The notes beneath the pieces were generated by a model that was given only the letters and a program-made list of their open reading frames with translations, did not search any database and had not been told where the DNA came from. Position numbers and translations under genes: made by a program. A DNA stretch of 15,993 nucleotides from Clostridia bacterium (GTDB lineage Bacteria > Bacillota > Clostridia > Oscillospirales > Acutalibacteraceae). This document shows, piece by piece, positions 12,672-15,993 of this stretch (position 1 is its first letter; the number at the start of each line of letters is the position of its first letter). Location: contig JAUNQL010000010.1 in NCBI GenBank assembly GCA_030536195.1, positions 1 through 15,993 on the forward strand, in the 5' to 3' direction.

Positions 12672-13756
12672 TATTTGCCCTCCTTCTCCTTGAGCATCTT
12701 AAATGATACGTCAATGGCGTCTCCGCCAATCATTGATGTAGCGGAGTACATTTCAAGTGCATAGAGCACCTTGAAATGTTTTGTAAGCTTGATGAGGAAC
12801 TCCTCGCCTTTGCGTGTTGCCGTTACCTTTTCACGCATCAATGCTTCCTCAGTCTCATCAAGCAGGTATGCTGCTGCAATCTTTTTTAGCATTGTATCCC
12901 AAATTGGCTCAACAAGGTTTTTGTCCTCATCCTTTGTTGGCATAACAGTTGAAACGAATGTGTTACGCTTTGCAGCCTTAACATACTTTTTAGCAGCATT
13001 TTTTCTCATCTTGTATGACCAGTTGGTCATTACTTCCTCATTGATTTCCTTTGCCTTTGGAATGAGTTCTGTTGTGGCCTCAATAAGTCTGTCGATACCA
13101 TAGTCATGAACAATATTTGTATCATCAATTACAAGTTCACGGGCAAGTACTGATACTACGTTGCAAACGTTAAACTCTTTCTTCTTCTGATACTTTTTGA
13201 GTACATTCCAAAACATCTCTTCGTTGTCTTTGACAGCAACCGATGAGTATGACTTAGTAAATACAACAATAATAGGGATTCCCTTCCACATCTTGGAAAC
13301 CTTGTAGAGATAGTTGAGTGACTCATCAGAGACACGCTTTGCCTGTGCATCTATGCAGAACCAGATGCAGTGAACAAGCTTGTTCATATTCTTTCTGCTA
13401 AGGCCTGCCTCAGACCACTTTGAAAGTTCATTGAGAATTTTCTGCTGACGATTATAGTTGAACTCAAGTCCCACCGTATCAACCATACGGAACATGACGT
13501 CATCTTTCTCGTACACTTTCATCTTTCTGGTGACAGCAGCACCGTCACCTACCTTGGCCTTCTCCTCGCCAAGCACGGCATTGATTAGCGTGCTCTTGCC
13601 CGCTCCAGAAATTCCCATAACGAGGACGTTAATCTTGTTATCGTCCTCTATCTCCTTGCTTGCGAGTTTTAAGTCCCTACCCGTCTGTTTGTCGGCAACG
13701 AAGTCATTTACCTTACTAAATCTCTCCGCTGTTTTATCATAATATTTACCAGCCAT
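12671..13756 (-). CDS. P-loop GTPase (Era/TrmE-like superfamily) of unknown role
   Basis: A 361-aa soluble protein. After a basic N-terminal stretch, G1 is GISGAGKST (about 48-56). A Thr in AAVTRKMKVY is a candidate G2. G3 is DTVG (93-96) with VD before it. The G4 position reads VVFTKSY, lacking the Asp of the N/TKxD guanine-specificity motif, so base specificity may be relaxed. The C-terminal 140 residues are helical and lysine-rich with no membrane segments. It resembles stand-alone bacterial GTPases annotated only as GTPase domain proteins. It is followed by an overlapping GNAT gene. The ATG has a GAGGT site, and the promoter is strong. Confidence 0.8.
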   Translation of the reverse strand: MAGKYYDKTAERFSKVNDFVADKQTGRDLKLASKEIEDDNKINVLVMGISGAGKSTLINAVLGEEKAKVGDGAAVTRKMKVYEKDDVMFRMVDTVGLEFNYNRQQKILNELSKWSEAGLSRKNMNKLVHCIWFCIDAQAKRVSDESLNYLYKVSKMWKGIPIIVVFTKSYSSVAVKDNEEMFWNVLKKYQKKKEFNVCNVVSVLARELVIDDTNIVHDYGIDRLIEATTELIPKAKEINEEVMTNWSYKMRKNAAKKYVKAAKRNTFVSTVMPTKDEDKNLVEPIWDTMLKKIAAAYLLDETEEALMREKVTATRKGEEFLIKLTKHFKVLYALEMYSATSMIGGDAIDVSFKMLKEKEGK

Positions 13757-13784
13757 ACTTTTACCTCAAAAATAATATGTAAAT

Positions 13785-13813
13785 ATTATACAATAAAACA
13801 AGGCCCGTAGCAA
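13785..13813 (-). promoter_or_regulatory. GTPase promoter, embedded in a terminator
   Basis: On the minus strand, TTGCTA (13813-13808), 17 bases, then a perfect TATAAT (13790-13785). The -35 lies inside one arm of the terminator hairpin of the preceding operon (13801-13827). Confidence 0.6.
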
Positions 13814-13827
13814 CTTGCTACGGGCCT
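13801..13827. terminator. Intrinsic terminator of the URO-D-like operon
   Basis: A GC-rich stem of 11-13 bp (13801-13813 with 13815-13827; a practical loop of 5 bases). On the minus strand TTGTTTTATTG follows. It lies directly after the 38-aa gene. Confidence 0.85.
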
Positions 13828-13833
13828 AAAGTT

Positions 13834-13950
13834 TTATCTCATCAAAAGCTGAATGTATACCAAGAACTTGAGCATATCCTTGCCCTTCTTAGGTATAAAG
13901 AACAATATCTTATCAAGCTTATCAAGAGCACCTTTTACATCGTATTCCAT
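13834..13950 (-). CDS. 38-aa amphipathic peptide following the URO-D-like gene
   Basis: A short frame read by hand from ATG at 13950-13948 to TAA at 13836-13834, preceded by a strong AAGGAGG site. It begins 11 bases after the URO-D-like stop and is followed at once by the terminator, so it is a genuine operon position. The sequence is a lysine-rich helix with hydrophobic patches: ALDKLDKILFFIPKKGK, then a hydrophobic end (MLKFLVYIQLLMR). It has no signal sequence and no family I recognise. It could be a membrane-associated partner of the enzyme or a leader-like peptide. The strong ribosome site and terminator position favour a translated gene; conservation cannot be seen from here. Confidence 0.65.
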   Translation of the reverse strand: MEYDVKGALDKLDKILFFIPKKGKDMLKFLVYIQLLMR

Positions 13951-13961
13951 GATATACCTCC

Positions 13962-15137
13962 TTAATAGACACCGTTCTCGTGAATGTACTTCGTAACTGC
14001 TGCGAAATTCTCTGGATTTACATCGTTCTTTGAAAGAAGAACCATGTCAGGAGAGAACATGTAACCGCCGCCTGGAGCCAAGTTATCAAGGCACCACTTA
14101 GCCTGGTCGATGCACTCCTCTTTTGTACCAGTCTTGAGAAGTTCTGTTGACATACCGCCGCCCATACAGATCTTAGCCTTGCGAAGGATGTCATGATTCT
14201 TCTTAAGGTCGCCGTGCTCGAAGTAACAATATGTACCGTTACCTGGGAGATCCTCAAGCATTTCGATATATGGATCCCAGTTGTTCTCGCAGAAGAACAT
14301 AGCTCTCTTGCCCTTGCTGTGAATGTACTCAGCTTCTCTCTTCATGAATGGGAAGTAGAGTTTTTCAAAGTCTGCTGGACGAAGATATGTTGGAAGATGA
14401 AGTGGCATAAATACGATACCACCATCTCTTGGACCAAAGAAAGACATCTCGCCGAGTTGCTTTGTGAATGGGAAGATAGCTTCGCATGCATCATAGAACT
14501 GCTCTGGACGTCTTCTAATATCCTGTGATACACCAACGAAATCACGGAAGAAGTCAAGCATCAAGTCGCCTGGAAGGAATGTAGCACCCTTCTGAACTAC
14601 AGGAGTATCGAGCTGTCTCTCGATGAGTTCCTTAGTTGCCTGGTCATAGAGGAACCAGTCAACCATGCCAGCTGTACCCTTAATCCATGTCTTGATTGTC
14701 TGTGCATCATTCTGAGCAAGTGAAGGGTACTTTCTTGGAATAACCTTGTTAAGTACGAACTTCTCTGCATCAGCGATGAGTTCTGGATATTCCTCTGCCT
14801 CCATTGTGCAACCGTGGCTACCCTTAATCTGTACTGTTGTGTCGTTAACAGTATAGATACCCTCACCAAATGTGTTCATCATTCTAAGAGGGATCAAGTT
14901 ACCAGTACCATAACAAGCATCAATTGTGATGTCGTTATAAGTCTTGCGGAAAGCCTCAACTAAGAGTCTTGGGTCCTTCTGATACGCATCAATAATGCTG
15001 ATACCAGCATAAACTGGTGCCCACTGCTCAATAGCAGGGAAAATTGGAACGCGGTCAGGAGTACCGAAGCAGCAGAGCGCATTGTTGAATCGGTCAAGAC
15101 GCTCTTGGAATAAATCCGATTTCTTTAATAAGCTCAT
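13962..15137 (-). CDS. Uroporphyrinogen decarboxylase/corrinoid methyltransferase-like (URO-D superfamily) protein
   Basis: A 391-aa TIM-barrel protein of the URO-D superfamily, which covers heme-pathway decarboxylase (HemE) and methylcobamide:thiol methyltransferases such as MtaA. The recognisable layout includes FGTPDRVPIFP near the start, GTAGMVDWF in the middle, RPADFEKLYFPFMKR, a strand ending AMFFCENNWDPYIEML (about 279-294), CMGGGMSTELLKTGTKEE and GGGYMFSPD at the end. It is not HemE: the arginines typical of that enzyme's substrate site are not evident and it is longer. In MtaA-like enzymes zinc is held by His-x-Cys plus a later Cys; here the pair reads Phe-x-Cys (C283) and no late Cys is apparent, so catalysis may differ. 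It has an AAGGAGGA site, a consensus promoter and two operator-like repeats upstream next to a divergent tetR. Confidence 0.75.
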   Translation of the reverse strand: MSLLKKSDLFQERLDRFNNALCCFGTPDRVPIFPAIEQWAPVYAGISIIDAYQKDPRLLVEAFRKTYNDITIDACYGTGNLIPLRMMNTFGEGIYTVNDTTVQIKGSHGCTMEAEEYPELIADAEKFVLNKVIPRKYPSLAQNDAQTIKTWIKGTAGMVDWFLYDQATKELIERQLDTPVVQKGATFLPGDLMLDFFRDFVGVSQDIRRRPEQFYDACEAIFPFTKQLGEMSFFGPRDGGIVFMPLHLPTYLRPADFEKLYFPFMKREAEYIHSKGKRAMFFCENNWDPYIEMLEDLPGNGTYCYFEHGDLKKNHDILRKAKICMGGGMSTELLKTGTKEECIDQAKWCLDNLAPGGGYMFSPDMVLLSKNDVNPENFAAVTKYIHENGVY

Positions 15138-15172
15138 AAAATCTCCTCCTTATTTTAATATAACCACTTTTC

Positions 15173-15201
15173 ATTCTATCTTACTTTTTGACACCTGTCA
15201 A
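15173..15201 (-). promoter_or_regulatory. URO-D-like gene promoter
   Basis: On the minus strand, a perfect TTGACA (15201-15196), 17 bases, and TAGAAT (15178-15173). The -35 lies within the first inverted repeat (15187-15202). The leader is about 28 bases. Confidence 0.75.
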
Positions 15202-15202
15202 A
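15187..15202. promoter_or_regulatory. TetR operator candidate 1
   Basis: TTTGACA-CC-TGTCAAA, a perfect 7-bp inverted repeat overlapping the -35 of the URO-D-like promoter. It should be a repressor site for the divergent TetR protein. Confidence 0.75.
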
Positions 15203-15208
15203 CGTTAT

Positions 15209-15224
15209 TTTGACACATGTCAAA
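15209..15224. promoter_or_regulatory. TetR operator candidate 2
   Basis: TTTGACA-CA-TGTCAAA, identical arms to operator 1. Its centre is 22 bp from that of operator 1, about two helical turns. It ends two bases before the tetR -35. Confidence 0.75.
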
Positions 15225-15226
15225 CA

Positions 15227-15255
15227 TTGAATTTACAAACTTTTTATGCTAGACT
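15227..15255 (+). promoter_or_regulatory. tetR promoter
   Basis: TTGAAT (15227-15232), 17 bases, TAGACT (15250-15255), with TG at 15247-15248 forming an extended -10. The leader to the ATG at 15272 is about 10 bases. Confidence 0.55.
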
Positions 15256-15271
15256 ACTCTTTGGTGATAAT

Positions 15272-15916
15272 ATGTCAGATAACAAAGCAGGAGCTAAAAC
15301 AAAATCCGATATAGTCAAGGTAGCAACTAAGCTTTTCTATGAGAGAGGATACGAGGATCTCTCCCTCTCTGAAATATGCAAGGAGGCAGGTATTACTCGT
15401 ACATCCTTCTTCTACTATTTCAAGGACAAAGCTGACCTTGCTGACTACGTCTGTAACCAAATTCAGTCTAAGTATCTTGGCAAGCTCAAACTACCTCTTA
15501 AGGGCTCAAATGCCCTCCTCACAATGGGAATCGGAATCGCATATTTCTTCCGCCTACTCCTTAGCGACGACATCCTCCTTCGTTTCTACTCAGAGGTACT
15601 TCGTGCGAACAGTGACTTCCTTATAGGCAACGACTTTTATTACAACTTTTTCAAAGGTCTTGCCGCTTATGCAACTACAATTAAATCAGAGGAAGATTTC
15701 AACATCTACTACATCTCCTGTACGTCTATTCCAGGCAACCTCCTCTTTTCATATCGTAACAAGACGTTAGATGTGCCATCAGAGAAAATTGTAGAAGCAA
15801 TCCTTAAAACGGCAATCCTACCACTCGGCAATGAGGAGGCAGCTGAACTCATTCCTAAGATGCTCAATTTTTCAAAGAAACTTCCAATTATTCCAATCAA
15901 AGATCTTCTAGGATAA
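15272..15916 (+). CDS. TetR/AcrR family transcriptional regulator
   Basis: The start is ATG at 15272 with a weak GGTGAT site; the longer frame from 15188 would translate the operators and promoter. The product is 214 aa. The N-terminal domain has the TetR pattern: IVKVATKLFYERGYEDLSLSEIC, then the helix-turn-helix reading KEAGITRTSFFYYFKDKADL (about 35-54). The remaining 150 residues form the ligand-binding and dimer domain, hydrophobic and aromatic-rich (YYNFF, YYISC). The effector is unknown. It is divergent from the URO-D-like gene across a 134-base region with two inverted repeats, so it very probably controls that gene and itself. Confidence 0.92.
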   Translation: MSDNKAGAKTKSDIVKVATKLFYERGYEDLSLSEICKEAGITRTSFFYYFKDKADLADYVCNQIQSKYLGKLKLPLKGSNALLTMGIGIAYFFRLLLSDDILLRFYSEVLRANSDFLIGNDFYYNFFKGLAAYATTIKSEEDFNIYYISCTSIPGNLLFSYRNKTLDVPSEKIVEAILKTAILPLGNEEAAELIPKMLNFSKKLPIIPIKDLLG

Positions 15917-15954
15917 AACAAAGGACTCCAGCAAACTGCTGAAGGTGTAAGATG

Positions 15955-15992
15955 AAAGTAGACACTTAAAAAAGTGTCTACTTTCTTTTTTT
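15955..15992 (+). terminator. Intrinsic terminator of tetR
   Basis: A perfect 13-bp stem (15955-15967 with 15972-15984), a 4-base A loop, then C and seven Ts (15986-15992). It lies 38 bases after the tetR stop, at the right edge of the window. Confidence 0.9.
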
Positions 15993-15993
15993 G

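Noticed and set aside
15925..15946. A hairpin with CAGCA/TGCTG arms after tetR
   Set aside because: The stem is about 5 bp with no T tract; the strong hairpin at 15955 is the terminator.
1..15993. CRISPR arrays, tRNA genes, insertion sequences or phage genes
   Set aside because: No regular spaced repeats, cloverleaf sequences, transposase or integrase frames, or terminal inverted repeats were seen.

Overview
The window looks like the chromosome of a low-to-mid G+C anaerobic Bacillota, most likely Clostridia of the Lachnospiraceae kind. This rests on the gene families, the strong AGGAGG-type ribosome-binding sites, the sigma-A-like TTGACA/TATAAT promoters and the many intrinsic terminators. 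It is inferred from style and content; no rRNA or marker gene allows a firm placement. I found no tRNA, rRNA, CRISPR array, insertion sequence or replication origin. Genes are densely packed and the longest gap without a gene is about 150 bases.

Region 1 (1-3926, + strand) is central glycolysis. The 3' end of a DegV-family gene is followed at short spacing by pgk, tpiA and a cofactor-independent phosphoglycerate mutase (gpmI), closed by a terminator. The mutase carries an unusual cysteine-rich insertion.

Region 2 (3932-6400) holds a hicA-hicB toxin-antitoxin operon with a DUF1294 membrane protein as its third gene, all on the minus strand. Its promoter contains a perfect palindrome. A YgjP-like zinc metallopeptidase runs divergently on the + strand, and an ECF-transporter substrate-binding (S) subunit converges on it.

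Region 3 (6363-12176) has a lipid/hydrolase and signalling flavour. It contains a tocopherol-cyclase-like (PF14249-type) protein, then a minus-strand array: response regulator, histidine kinase, an unlisted 56-aa peptide built on a four-residue repeat, and a family I.5-type lipase. Divergent from the regulator is an HSL-type alpha/beta hydrolase, and the two opposing promoters overlap at their -35 boxes.

Region 4 (12189-13813, minus strand) is a P-loop GTPase overlapping a GNAT acetyltransferase by one base.

Region 5 (13801-15993) is a URO-D/corrinoid-methyltransferase-like gene followed by an unlisted 38-aa peptide, divergent from a TetR regulator. Between them lie two near-identical inverted repeats 22 bp apart. 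One covers the -35 of an excellent promoter for the URO-D-like gene and the other abuts the -35 of tetR. This is the clearest regulatory module in the window.

The best candidates for something undescribed are the TCS-peptide-lipase operon with its divergent esterase, the TetR-controlled URO-D-like/peptide unit, and the tocopherol-cyclase-like protein in an apparently fermentative genome. That these form one lipid- or aromatic-handling programme is inference.
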